Below are positions 17,243 through 25,767 of a stretch of 64,000 nt of DNA, piece after piece. The position numbers and the translations under genes are program-made. The DNA comes from an uncultured Bacteroidales bacterium. GTDB taxonomy: Bacteria; Bacteroidota; Bacteroidia; Bacteroidales; UBA932. The stretch lies in contig CAJODR010000015.1 in the NCBI GenBank assembly GCA_905233275.1, positions 19,560-83,559 on the forward strand, read 5' to 3'. The notes beneath the pieces were generated by a model. That model worked only from the letters and a program-made list of their open reading frames with translations. It did no database searches and was not told where the DNA came from. Position 1 is the stretch's first letter, and each line of letters opens with the position of its first letter.

Positions 17243-17269
17243 CCCTCCCCTACTCCGGGAGGGTTTTTT
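17243..17269 (+). terminator. Rho-independent terminator
   Basis: CCCTCCC (17243-17249) pairs with GGGAGGG (17257-17263) around a 7-base loop, followed by six T. It lies 25 bases after the lipoprotein stop and ends the 15383-17217 transcript. Confidence 0.85.
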
Positions 17270-17304
17270 GTACCTCCCAGGACCACCTTTTTAAAAAATA
17301 TTAC

Positions 17305-17312
17305 TATCTTTG
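17305..17312 (+). promoter_or_regulatory. Bacteroidetes -7 promoter element
   Basis: TATCTTTG, 32 bases before the ATG at 17345 and after the terminator. It should drive the GNAT-like gene and rarA. Confidence 0.6.
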
Positions 17313-17344
17313 TAAGAAGTATTAAAACCTAAAACCTGAAGACT

Positions 17345-18475
17345 ATGTCAGTTACCATCCGGCAGATTACATCTCGTAAGGATTTCAAGCGTTTCGCTGA
17401 ATTCCCGAACCGTCTGTACAAAGGCTGCCCCTGGTATGTCCCCCAGCTTACATCGGATGTTGTAAACGCCCTGGATCCGGCGAAGAATCCCGCGTACGAA
17501 TTCTGCGAAGCAGCCATATTCCTGGCATACAGGGATGACGAAATCGTGGGAAGGATTGCCGCGATTCTAAACCACCGCGCCAATGAGTACTGGAATCACA
17601 ACGAAGTCCGTTTCGGGTGGATTGACTTCATTGACGACCGTGAGGTTTCGGCGGCTCTTATCGGGGCCGTGGAGAAATTCGCCCGCGAAAAGGGCGCTGA
17701 CAGCCTTGCAGGGCCGCTGGGATTTACGGATTTCGATCCGGAAGGCATGGTTGTCGAAGGCTTTGACCAGATCAGCACGTTCACACTCCATTTCAACTAT
17801 CCGTACTACATGGAGCACCTTGAGGCCATGGGATTCGGAAAGGTGGTGGACTGGCTGGAGTATAAAGTCTTCATTCCGAAAGAGACTCCCGAAAAGATTC
17901 TACGCATCGCGGAATATGTCGAGCAGCGCTGCAACGTCCGCGTCAGGAAGATTACCAAACGCGAACTCAAGCGTGAGAATCTCGGCCGAAAGGTTTTCGA
18001 ACTAATCAACCGTACTTATATCAATCTCTTCGATTTTACTGTCCTGACGGACAAGATGATTGACGCATATATCAAGTCCTATTTCCCGTTCCTGGACATG
18101 AAGCTCGTCACCCTCATCGAGGATGCTGAAGGCAAACTCATCGGGTGTGGGATCTCCATGCCGTCGATTACGAGGGCGCTCCAGAAAGCCAAAGGACACC
18201 TCCTCCCTTTCGGCTGGTACCACATTCTCAAATCGCTCTTCTGGAAGCACGAGGATTCCGTGGAACTGCTCCTGATAGCAGTCGAGCCCGAGTATGCCAA
18301 CAAGGGGCTTAACTCGCTACTTTTCAGGGACTTGATCCCTATATACAACCAGTACGGCTTCAAGTATGCCGAGACCAATGCGGAGCTGGAATATAACAAT
18401 CAGGTCCGCGCACCATGGGAGCTCTTCGAAGCTGATCAGAACAAGCGTCGCCGCGTCTATGGAAAGAAGCTCTAG
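17345..18475 (+). CDS. GNAT-superfamily N-acetyltransferase-like protein (YghO-like)
   Basis: 376 residues, soluble. The N-terminal half opens with 'VTIRQITSRKDFKRFAEFPNRLYKGCPWYVPQL' and has a GNAT-like core ('AIFLAYRDDEIVGRIAAILNHRANEYW...FGWIDF', then 'AEKGADSLAGPLGFTD.DPEGMVVEGFD'). The C-terminal half has a second acyltransferase-like fold ('VELLLIAVEPEYANKGLNSLLFRDLIPIY'). This two-half layout matches the YghO-like family, common in Bacteroidetes and without a known substrate. Its stop lies inside the next gene, rarA (17-base overlap), so the two are probably coupled. Confidence 0.7.
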   Translation: MSVTIRQITSRKDFKRFAEFPNRLYKGCPWYVPQLTSDVVNALDPAKNPAYEFCEAAIFLAYRDDEIVGRIAAILNHRANEYWNHNEVRFGWIDFIDDREVSAALIGAVEKFAREKGADSLAGPLGFTDFDPEGMVVEGFDQISTFTLHFNYPYYMEHLEAMGFGKVVDWLEYKVFIPKETPEKILRIAEYVEQRCNVRVRKITKRELKRENLGRKVFELINRTYINLFDFTVLTDKMIDAYIKSYFPFLDMKLVTLIEDAEGKLIGCGISMPSITRALQKAKGHLLPFGWYHILKSLFWKHEDSVELLLIAVEPEYANKGLNSLLFRDLIPIYNQYGFKYAETNAELEYNNQVRAPWELFEADQNKRRRVYGKKL

Positions 18476-19766
18476 ACTGCTCCCTCCCCTTCCGGAAAGG
18501 CTACGCCCTTCGACACTGTCTGAATATGTCGGACAGCGCCATCTCGTGGGCGAAGGCTGCATTCTGAGAGGAATGATAGAGAGCGGCAATCTCTCTTCCT
18601 TCATTCTCTGGGGACCTCCCGGAGTCGGAAAGACAACCCTTGCGCACATCATAGCGTCTACGCTTGACCGCGAATTTATCACCCTGTCGGCCGTTACCGC
18701 CGGAGTCAAGGACGTACGCGAAGTCATTGACAGAGCCAAGGGCATCGGCGGCCTGTTTTCTGACAGGAAATCCGCTCCGGTGCTGTTCATCGACGAAATC
18801 CATCGCTTCAACAAGGCGCAGCAGGATGCCCTTCTCGGCGCCGTGGAGGCCGGCACTATTATACTAATAGGCGCGACTACCGAGAACCCCTCATTCGAAG
18901 TCATCACTCCCCTCCTCTCCCGCTGCCAGGTATATGTACTGAAGGAACTGGAGGCCGCTGACCTCAGGCAGCTCCTCGACAGGGCCCTCCGCGAGGATGT
19001 CATTCTCAAGGAGCGCAACATCACACTTAAGGAGACTGAGGCGCTGTTCCGCTACAGCGGCGGTGATGCAAGGCGGCTTTTGAACGTGCTCGAGCTGGTG
19101 GTAGACTCCCAGAGCGCCTCCGGCGAAATCATTATTGACAACGAACACGTCCTTTCTGCCATACAGCAGAATATCGCCACATACGACCGCGACGGTGAGA
19201 TGCATTACGACATCATCTCGGCATTCATCAAGAGCGTCCGCGGCTCCGATCCCAATGCAGCCCTCTACTGGCTCGCAAGGATGATAGAAGGCGGCGAAGA
19301 CCCTCTTTTCATTGCAAGGAGATTGTCAATCCTGGCCGCCGAAGACATAGGCCTGGCCAATCCCAACGCCCTGCTTCTGGCCAATTCCTGCTTCGAAATT
19401 ATCAACCGTATCGGTATGCCCGAAGGGCGAATCCCGCTGGCAGAGACCACCGTATACCTCGCCTCGTCACCCAAGAGCAACAGCGCATATCTCGGCATCG
19501 ACGCAGCCTTGGCAAAGGTCCGCGAGACGGGTGACCTGCCAGTCCCCCTCCCCATTCGCAACGCTCCTACCAAACTCATGGAAGAGCTCGGCTACAGCGA
19601 TGGTTACGAGTATGCCCATGACTTCCCCGGCCATTTCGCGCCGAATATGGAATTTCTCCCTGAGGAAATCAAAGGCACAGTCTTTTACCACCCGGCCGAA
19701 AACCGCCAGGAAGACAACCTCTCGGCCTATCTCAAGGCCTGCTGGCCAAAGTATTACAAGGATTAG
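18459..19766 (+). CDS. rarA: Replication-associated recombination protein A (AAA+ ATPase)
   Basis: 435 residues from ATG 18459 (MERSSRLLPPLPERLRP). 'LRPSTLSEYVGQRHLVGEG' is followed by Walker A WGPPGVGKTT at about 51-60, Walker B 'VLFIDEIHRFNKAQQDALL' and sensor-1 'IGATTENPSFEV'. The C-terminal part 'SAFIKSVRGSDPNAALYWLARMIEGGEDP' is the MgsA-type tetramerisation region. It is a clamp-loader-like ATPase acting at stalled replication forks. The start overlaps the GNAT-like gene. The stop overlaps the convergent barrel gene by 4 bases. Confidence 0.93.
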   Translation: MERSSRLLPPLPERLRPSTLSEYVGQRHLVGEGCILRGMIESGNLSSFILWGPPGVGKTTLAHIIASTLDREFITLSAVTAGVKDVREVIDRAKGIGGLFSDRKSAPVLFIDEIHRFNKAQQDALLGAVEAGTIILIGATTENPSFEVITPLLSRCQVYVLKELEAADLRQLLDRALREDVILKERNITLKETEALFRYSGGDARRLLNVLELVVDSQSASGEIIIDNEHVLSAIQQNIATYDRDGEMHYDIISAFIKSVRGSDPNAALYWLARMIEGGEDPLFIARRLSILAAEDIGLANPNALLLANSCFEIINRIGMPEGRIPLAETTVYLASSPKSNSAYLGIDAALAKVRETGDLPVPLPIRNAPTKLMEELGYSDGYEYAHDFPGHFAPNMEFLPEEIKGTVFYHPAENRQEDNLSAYLKACWPKYYKD

Positions 19767-21898
19767 AACGGATAGCCTACACCGAAGTGGATGGCGTAGC
19801 CCTTGAAGTCCCCGAACCAGTCTTTGGGGGCAACCCATTTTGATCCGTCACGGGACGGATTGCGAAGCTGGAGACCCATGTCGAGACGCAGGAGCACCAT
19901 GCTGAAGTCTAGCCTTAGTCCAAGGCCCCAGTTGACGGCTACAGATTCAGGTAAACTCTTGAAACTGAATATGTTCTCATTGCCGGATACGGCCGTCGAG
20001 GCAAGTCCGGACATATCGTAATCCCATACGTTGCCGGCATCAAGGAATGCGGCAGCATGGAAGAACGAATACACTTTGAAGCGGTATTCAACATTGGCCT
20101 CGAGCTTGAGATCGCCGGTCTGGCTCGGGAGTTTGAAGATATCGTACATCCTGGCCGTACCGGGACCGACCGCCCGCGCCTGCCATCCGCGGAGTGAACT
20201 GGCACCGCCGCCGTAGAACTGCTTTTCGAACGGCAGTGTCTCAGAGTTGCCGTAGGCGAATCCGATGCCGGCCGTAAACCGCGTCGCAATCGCCTGGCCG
20301 TCTCCACGGCCGAATGTCCACGTGCGTCCGATTGTGCCTTCAATCCTGCTGTACTGCGAATACGGGGTGCCCAAAATCTCCCGGCTGCCCTCCGAATCTT
20401 TAAGCAGCGGATTGAACAGCGACAGGAGATTGCCGGACGAGTCGAATTGGATACGCCAGTAATGATAGGAAGTGCGAGGGAATGCGCTGGAATTGGTCGT
20501 GTACGACAGTGCGGTGGTCTCCCCGAGGTCGAAGTGGTCGAGGTATGCGTTCTGGAGATAGGGATTGCCTTCCAGAGATGCAGCGAATTCGCTGTCGACA
20601 TTGTGCATGCGGATGAGGTTCAGACGCACCGGAATGATCTGGTAGGAGAGCCGTTCATTCCAGCGGCCGGTGTAGCCGAATGATGCCGATACCGTATTGC
20701 GCATGTATTCGGGCCGGTCCTGATAGCTGTAGGCCAGCGAAAAGTCGGTATACGGGAGATTGGGCCCGCGGAAGCGCGCAAGCGGGAAAAACAGGAATCT
20801 CGGGAATCGGATGCTGACTGAAGTACCGAGCTCCCTGGCGTACTGTGACTTGTCGGAAAGGTTGAACTGAAAGTTGCCGAGGAATCCGAGGGTGAGCTGC
20901 TCGCCGCCGCGGAAGAAATTGCGGTTGTAGTAGCTCAGCTGGGGCGAAATGCCTATGAGCCGGGAGGAATTGGTCGATCCCTCGAGGTCGAGGCGGAAGC
21001 CGTGAGTCCTTGCCGGAGTCAGGTCTATGGCGCAGTCGAGGGTGACCGAGTCAACCTGGTCCATACGTACGCGTACTCCGCTGAAAGCCTTGATCTGGGA
21101 CAGGCGGGAATAGGTATTGTCTACATCCTTTTCGCTATAGGCTGCGCCGGGAATGATACCATTGATATCCCTGAGGATACTCTCCCTGAACTTGTAGGAA
21201 GCCGGATGGGAAATTGTCACGGAACGCACTGTAGAGGGCGATAGAGTCTTGTCGCCGGATGCTCCTCGGGCGTGTTCGCTAATGATCATTTTGAGGCAGG
21301 CCTCGTGCGGGACCTTGACGGTGTCGGCTTCGAAACTGTAGTAATTCTTGTTGAATCCGTAATATCCGTGGTTTCTGAAAAACCTCGCGCTGCGGTCGCT
21401 CTCGCTGTCGACTATGGCCTCGGAAAGATAGTCTCCGGGATGGATGGTGACATTCGCAGAATCGGCGGCGAAGAGTTCGCGGAAAGCGGGATTGTCCGGA
21501 AGGATGACGTCGAGGGAATGGATGGGATAACGGCGGCCCAGGGTAATGTCGTAGCGGACGGTGGCATTCTTTTTCCTATAGCTGACAGACGGTGTGACAC
21601 TGGATCCGAAATAGCCCACATACTCAAGGTGCGTCTCAAGGTTGCGGACCGAAATGCCTATGAGAGTGCTGTCAAAAACGACCTCTTCTTCGCCCGCCCT
21701 TTTGATGAAACCGCCGGGCTGCTGGCGGATGTAGGACGCCATAGAGCCGACGACCTCCTCATCAGGCTCCTCACCGGTGTAGGCTATGACATTGCGCCAC
21801 AGGCGGTACTCCCCTTCCTGCAGTTTGCGGGCTGAGCTGCATGACAGTGCGGTGAGGGCCAGGGCGGCCGCGGCGGATATGGCGATGAAGGGACGCAT
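19763..21898 (-). CDS. TamA/BamA-family outer-membrane lipoprotein
   Basis: 711 residues. The lipoprotein signal has its acceptor at Cys20 (..LTALSCSSARKL). The first half has POTRA-like segments ('YPIHSLDVILPDNPAFR', 'GDYLSEAIVDSESDRSARFFRNHGYYGF'), and the C-terminal half is the Omp85 16-strand barrel with 'FYGGGASSLRGWQARAVGPG', the conserved Omp85 motif region. It ends '..AIHFGVGYPF'. In Bacteroidetes, lipid-anchored BamA/TamA paralogues of this type are common; an insertion or translocation role at the outer membrane is inferred. It is divergent from the SpoU-type methyltransferase, with a promoter at 21909-21916. Confidence 0.87.
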   Translation of the reverse strand: MRPFIAISAAAALALTALSCSSARKLQEGEYRLWRNVIAYTGEEPDEEVVGSMASYIRQQPGGFIKRAGEEEVVFDSTLIGISVRNLETHLEYVGYFGSSVTPSVSYRKKNATVRYDITLGRRYPIHSLDVILPDNPAFRELFAADSANVTIHPGDYLSEAIVDSESDRSARFFRNHGYYGFNKNYYSFEADTVKVPHEACLKMIISEHARGASGDKTLSPSTVRSVTISHPASYKFRESILRDINGIIPGAAYSEKDVDNTYSRLSQIKAFSGVRVRMDQVDSVTLDCAIDLTPARTHGFRLDLEGSTNSSRLIGISPQLSYYNRNFFRGGEQLTLGFLGNFQFNLSDKSQYARELGTSVSIRFPRFLFFPLARFRGPNLPYTDFSLAYSYQDRPEYMRNTVSASFGYTGRWNERLSYQIIPVRLNLIRMHNVDSEFAASLEGNPYLQNAYLDHFDLGETTALSYTTNSSAFPRTSYHYWRIQFDSSGNLLSLFNPLLKDSEGSREILGTPYSQYSRIEGTIGRTWTFGRGDGQAIATRFTAGIGFAYGNSETLPFEKQFYGGGASSLRGWQARAVGPGTARMYDIFKLPSQTGDLKLEANVEYRFKVYSFFHAAAFLDAGNVWDYDMSGLASTAVSGNENIFSFKSLPESVAVNWGLGLRLDFSMVLLRLDMGLQLRNPSRDGSKWVAPKDWFGDFKGYAIHFGVGYPF

Positions 21899-21908
21899 TT
21901 GTATTATG

Positions 21909-21916
21909 CAAAAATA
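21909..21916 (-). promoter_or_regulatory. Bacteroidetes -7 promoter element for the TamA-like gene
   Basis: Minus strand TATTTTTG, only about 10 bases before the ATG (21898), giving a very short leader. Confidence 0.45.
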
Positions 21917-21929
21917 GTCATTTTTTCCT

Positions 21930-21937
21930 TATCTTTG
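21930..21937 (+). promoter_or_regulatory. Bacteroidetes -7 promoter element for the methyltransferase gene
   Basis: TATCTTTG, 21 bases before the ATG at 21959. It is divergent from, and 13 bases away from, the minus-strand element at 21909-21916. Confidence 0.55.
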
Positions 21938-21958
21938 CAAGGATTTAATGAATAGCCC

Positions 21959-22672
21959 ATGACTGCCGCTGAAATAAAACGGGTACGCTCCCTGCAGGAG
22001 AAAAAATATCGCGACGAGACAGGTCTTTTCGTCCTCGAAGGAGAAAAACTGGTCTCGGAACTCCTCGCTTCAGACTTTACAGTTGAAAATGTCTACTACA
22101 GGAGCGAGATAGGTGATAATACCATGTCGAGGATATCATCCCTCTCCTCCCCTTCCCCAGTTCTTGCAGTGGCTGGAAAGCCTATTGGCAGGCTCCCTTC
22201 CGTCCCTGGCCCCGGGCTCTATCTTGCCCTCGACGGCATCTCCGATCCAGGCAACCTCGGCACGATCCTGAGGATAGCGGACTGGTTCGGAATAGACGGC
22301 GTATACGCTTCCCGCGGCACCACCGATCTGTACAGCCCCAAAGTCGTCCAGGCCACGATGGGCGCCATCCTGCGCGTCAAATTCATGTACACAGACATTC
22401 CTGCGCTCTGCGACAGCGTGATCAAGGCGGGCGGCAAAGTCTGCGGGACGTTCCTGGACGGCGAGGATATATTCGTCAGGGACCTCCCTTCCGGTGCGGA
22501 ATTCCCGGTCGTGATTGTCATCGGAAATGAAGCCCACGGCATATCAGAAGAGACAGCCGCCCATGTGAGCGACCGTCTCCTGATTCCGCCTTATCCGGCG
22601 AATGAGCGCAGTTCCGAATCCCTGAATGCCGCCGTTGCGACCGGGATTACGGTAGCCCTGTTCAGGCGGTGA
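21959..22672 (+). CDS. TrmH/SpoU-family RNA 2'-O-methyltransferase
   Basis: 237 residues. An N-terminal substrate-binding domain ('IKRVRSLQEKKYRDETGLFVLEGEKLVSELL', about 5-75) is followed by a SPOUT knot fold with 'LALDGISDPGNLGTILRIADWFGIDGVY' (motif 1), 'VVIVIGNEAHGIS' (motif 2) and 'LLIPPYPANERSSESLNAAVATGI' (motif 3). This is the TrmH/RlmB type that methylates ribose 2'-OH in rRNA or tRNA; the target nucleotide cannot be read from sequence. The 3' end overlaps the convergent M6 protease gene by 11 bases. Confidence 0.88.
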   Translation: MTAAEIKRVRSLQEKKYRDETGLFVLEGEKLVSELLASDFTVENVYYRSEIGDNTMSRISSLSSPSPVLAVAGKPIGRLPSVPGPGLYLALDGISDPGNLGTILRIADWFGIDGVYASRGTTDLYSPKVVQATMGAILRVKFMYTDIPALCDSVIKAGGKVCGTFLDGEDIFVRDLPSGAEFPVVIVIGNEAHGISEETAAHVSDRLLIPPYPANERSSESLNAAVATGITVALFRR

Positions 22673-24431
22673 GGTAAGCGCATTCGACGACATCAACGTG
22701 TCCGTCGGCGTATACGATTTCAACCTCTATGGAATGAGTGGAACCCTGCCCGAAGTCCGGGGTCAGAGGATCGATGCCGGTGGCGTAAGATTCGCCGTCA
22801 ACATACCATGTGGCCGAATTGACCTCCGCCTCCTCGGGAAGCATGAGGGTCAGGACACCGTCTTCGCTTGAGATCCAGGCATATCCCATCTGGTGGAGTT
22901 CGGGACGGACGGCAGGATCCGAATTAATCTTAGACACGGCATTGAAACTGACGACACCTCCGGAATAGGCGATGTCCGAAATCGTGGCAAGGCCTTCCTC
23001 CTTGTTCCAGTCTTTAGGGACATATGCGGTGACGTTGTCTTTTCCGGGGAATACCATCCTGTCTTTCCCGCCAAAGTAATACAAGCTGGACTGATCCGAT
23101 GCCGGGACGATGTAGAAACAGGGATGCGATCCGTTTCCGTTGATGTAGTTGTAACTCATCCAATTCTCCCACAGTTCTTTTGCCGTGACCGTGTATCTGG
23201 GCAGTTTGACCTCGCGATCGGACATGTCCTGGTGATACACGAGCATACCTGCCGGGATATAGGAGTCCCATCCCTGGCCGTCCCGGCATTCAAGATAGAA
23301 GGTTTCGCCTGATGTGGTCGTGGCGATCTTCAAACCAACATTGTTGGTGACTGAGGGGAGGAAGAACTGACGGGTTTCGTAGATGTATCCGGGTTCTTCG
23401 GCCCATCCGAGCATTGCGCGTTCTACGATGCCGAGATAAGGGGGCGAGCGGCCGTCGTTGTTGTAGCATCCCGAGCACATGAGTGAGAACTCATATAGTC
23501 CTCCGGCCTCGCCGTTGGTACCGTAGTCGGTGTCGTAGAAATCAGGCAGACCGATGGAGTGGGCAAATTCGTGGCAGGTGCTGCCTATGCCGCACATGTT
23601 TTTGCCGGAATTACCTTTGTATTCGCTGGTGCAGAAGTAATTGCCGAGCTTGACTCCGTCGAATTTGGTAGTCTTGGCGGCCTTGTCAGAGCTGTGTTGA
23701 ACGGAATACTGATGGGGCCAGATGCTGTCTGCAGGACCGCGTTCGGCCTCATTGTAACCGGCGTAGTAGAACAGTATCATATCGACCAGCTCGTCTCCGT
23801 TGGAATCGTACTGGGAGAAATCTACTGTATCGTCAAGTATCTTGCAGGCATGGTAAAGGGCTACTTCGGGACGCTTGTCATTGCCGTTGGTATCGTTGCC
23901 TCCGTAGTATTCCATGTCGTTGTCAAGGTCCACCGGACCGTAAACGTCGAATATCGGGACAAACTGGCCGCCGGAATTTTCAACATAGTAATCTTTGACT
24001 GAACCGGTGCCGCCGTTTGCGGAATAACCCTCCTGGTTCAGAAGGTTGTGGAAGGCTGTGGCGGGATCGTTTATGGTGAATTTTACGTCTTTGAAATTGA
24101 CAAGGACGACGAGTATTCTCCTTTCGCCCTTTGACATTTCGGGGTTATAGGCACGGAGCGAACTCGTCGCAGACATTCTGCGTCGCCTGAGCCCTTCTTC
24201 ACGCATTGCCGAGATATCGCGGTCAGACCGGCGGTAATAACCTGCGACGTCCTGTTCCATCAGATGACCGGAAACATCGGTCATCCAGTGGCAGTATTCG
24301 TCGCCCTGAAGTATCAATTCGATGACGCTGCCGTCAGGCTGGACATAGTGGAATGAACCCGGCTTTGCCGGAACGGCCATGAGGGCTAAGGAGAATAAGC
24401 TTGCCGCAAGGACTGATATAATGTGTCTCAT
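22662..24431 (-). CDS. Secreted M6-family metalloprotease
   Basis: 589 residues with a signal peptide (MRHIISVLAASLFSLALMAVP). The propeptide-like segment 'AKPGSFHYVQPDGSVIELILQGDEYCHWMTD' is typical of immune-inhibitor-A-like M6 proteases in Bacteroidetes. The catalytic domain begins with 'RILVVLVNFKDVKF' and carries HEFAHSIGLPDFYDTDYG (HExxH plus downstream Asp/Tyr ligand region), preceded by 'GIGSTCHEFAH'. The last 80 residues form a C-terminal beta domain. No T9SS C-terminal signal or PKD repeat is obvious. It follows the BACON lipoprotein by 6 bases, so both are probably exported in one operon. The substrate is unknown. Confidence 0.87.
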   Translation of the reverse strand: MRHIISVLAASLFSLALMAVPAKPGSFHYVQPDGSVIELILQGDEYCHWMTDVSGHLMEQDVAGYYRRSDRDISAMREEGLRRRRMSATSSLRAYNPEMSKGERRILVVLVNFKDVKFTINDPATAFHNLLNQEGYSANGGTGSVKDYYVENSGGQFVPIFDVYGPVDLDNDMEYYGGNDTNGNDKRPEVALYHACKILDDTVDFSQYDSNGDELVDMILFYYAGYNEAERGPADSIWPHQYSVQHSSDKAAKTTKFDGVKLGNYFCTSEYKGNSGKNMCGIGSTCHEFAHSIGLPDFYDTDYGTNGEAGGLYEFSLMCSGCYNNDGRSPPYLGIVERAMLGWAEEPGYIYETRQFFLPSVTNNVGLKIATTTSGETFYLECRDGQGWDSYIPAGMLVYHQDMSDREVKLPRYTVTAKELWENWMSYNYINGNGSHPCFYIVPASDQSSLYYFGGKDRMVFPGKDNVTAYVPKDWNKEEGLATISDIAYSGGVVSFNAVSKINSDPAVRPELHQMGYAWISSEDGVLTLMLPEEAEVNSATWYVDGESYATGIDPLTPDFGQGSTHSIEVEIVYADGHVDVVECAYLTA

Positions 24432-24437
24432 AGTCGT

Positions 24438-25691
24438 CTACTTTTTAATGATAAACCAGGTCTCATCGCTGTGCTTGAGCCTTATCAGCCCGTCTTCATT
24501 TGCAAGCACAGTGACGGGGTAATCCAGGTTGAGCACCTTGTCATATCCAATTTTGGAGACGAATTTAACCGTAAACTGATCTCCGGGGGCGGCATCGCTC
24601 CTGATTCCCGATACTTCGTAGACTGAACTCGAGGATGGCTCCATGATGCGGAATGTCAGCATATTGCCTTCGCGGGTACGCGAGATCTGATTCTTCAGAG
24701 GCTGATACTTATGGTTGATGCCCTTGATACCGAATGCCCCTATTCCATCGCGGCGGAGAACTGGATCGACCCCGGTCTGCACTAAGGAGACCTCCTCCTT
24801 GATCTCGTCGAGGGTGAATGCGATGACTGCGGTCCTTGTGAGTGTATCCGTATTGGCAGTGGCCACGAAATGCTCCTCTTTTTCGTAGAGGGCCTTGGAG
24901 GTAGGCAGAGCGGACAGCCATTCGGCGCCGGAAACTATTTCGTAGGTGTAGTCGGCATTGTACTGAGTATGGACGGTGACCTCGCCTCCGTCGCTGCCGA
25001 CTTCAAGGGAATCGTCGGTGATGATAAGGTTGTTGGTCTGTCCCTGTGTGACTGGAATGGTGATGGAGATTGAGCCCATGTTGAATACCACGGAGCCGCT
25101 CCTGTCACCAACGTCCATGCTGTTGTCATCCGTAGCGGAAACCTGAAACTGCGCTTTGCCGGTGCCGGATTCAGGTTTGACTTTAAGCCATTCGGTCTCG
25201 GTTTTGACAGTCCAGCTGCCTTTGCATGAAGTATTGATGGTGAATGCTTCCTTGCCCTTGAGCCGGATTTCCTTAGCTGACAGGACCGAAGAGGGGTCCT
25301 GCTGGCGGACAGTCACTTTTACTTCCGATTTACCGGAATTGACCGTCAGAATGGCTTCACGTTCCTTCTCTGTGCCATTGTCCTTGACCTGAAGGACAAT
25401 AGTGCCTTCGTGGCGCGAGGTGGATTTGGAATAGACGGACTGCTGGGAAGTGATACTGATCCAGTCTGCGGACTGGAGGGTGCAGGTCCATTCCAGGTCG
25501 GAGTGGACTGGGAGACGGACTGATTCTGCTTCTGCACCGACGAGTACGACTGTGCCTCCGTTGTTGACGGAGAAGTCCGACGGAATCTTCTCGCTGTCGG
25601 GCTCCCTGCTGTTGCACGCGGAAATCACTGCCATGCAAGCAGCAATGCAAAAACAAATTACGGCGGTATCCGGTCTTGTAAAGACTTTCAT
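24438..25691 (-). CDS. BACON-domain lipoprotein
   Basis: 417 residues. The lipobox VISAC puts the acceptor at Cys26. At least three BACON-like repeats are visible, each with a 'ADWISI/TEWLKVKPESG/AEWLSALP' core: about 35-135 ('SVRLPVHSDLEWTC', 'ADWISITSQQ'), 135-225 ('KGSWTVKTETEWLKVKPESGTG') and 225-315 ('YTYEIVSGAEWLSALPT'). BACON domains are Bacteroidetes surface modules often linked to carbohydrate or protein binding. The C-terminal 95 residues are not recognised. It is the first gene of a two-gene operon with the M6 protease, from the divergent promoter at 25716-25723. Confidence 0.85.
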   Translation of the reverse strand: MKVFTRPDTAVICFCIAACMAVISACNSREPDSEKIPSDFSVNNGGTVVLVGAEAESVRLPVHSDLEWTCTLQSADWISITSQQSVYSKSTSRHEGTIVLQVKDNGTEKEREAILTVNSGKSEVKVTVRQQDPSSVLSAKEIRLKGKEAFTINTSCKGSWTVKTETEWLKVKPESGTGKAQFQVSATDDNSMDVGDRSGSVVFNMGSISITIPVTQGQTNNLIITDDSLEVGSDGGEVTVHTQYNADYTYEIVSGAEWLSALPTSKALYEKEEHFVATANTDTLTRTAVIAFTLDEIKEEVSLVQTGVDPVLRRDGIGAFGIKGINHKYQPLKNQISRTREGNMLTFRIMEPSSSSVYEVSGIRSDAAPGDQFTVKFVSKIGYDKVLNLDYPVTVLANEDGLIRLKHSDETWFIIKK

Positions 25692-25715
25692 TTGATGTGG
25701 TTGTTAGTACGTGCA

Positions 25716-25723
25716 CAAATTTA
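25716..25723 (-). promoter_or_regulatory. Bacteroidetes -7 promoter element for BACON/M6 genes
   Basis: Minus strand TAAATTTG, 24 bases before the ATG at 25691. It is divergent from the exchanger promoter at 25736. Confidence 0.55.
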
Positions 25724-25735
25724 ATCATTTTTTTG

Positions 25736-25743
25736 TAAATTTG
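25736..25743 (+). promoter_or_regulatory. Bacteroidetes -7 promoter element for the exchanger operon
   Basis: TAAATTTG, 24 bases before the ATG at 25768. It mirrors the minus-strand element at 25716-25723. Confidence 0.55.
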
Positions 25744-25767
25744 TATGTTTAACGGTAGTTATCCTGT

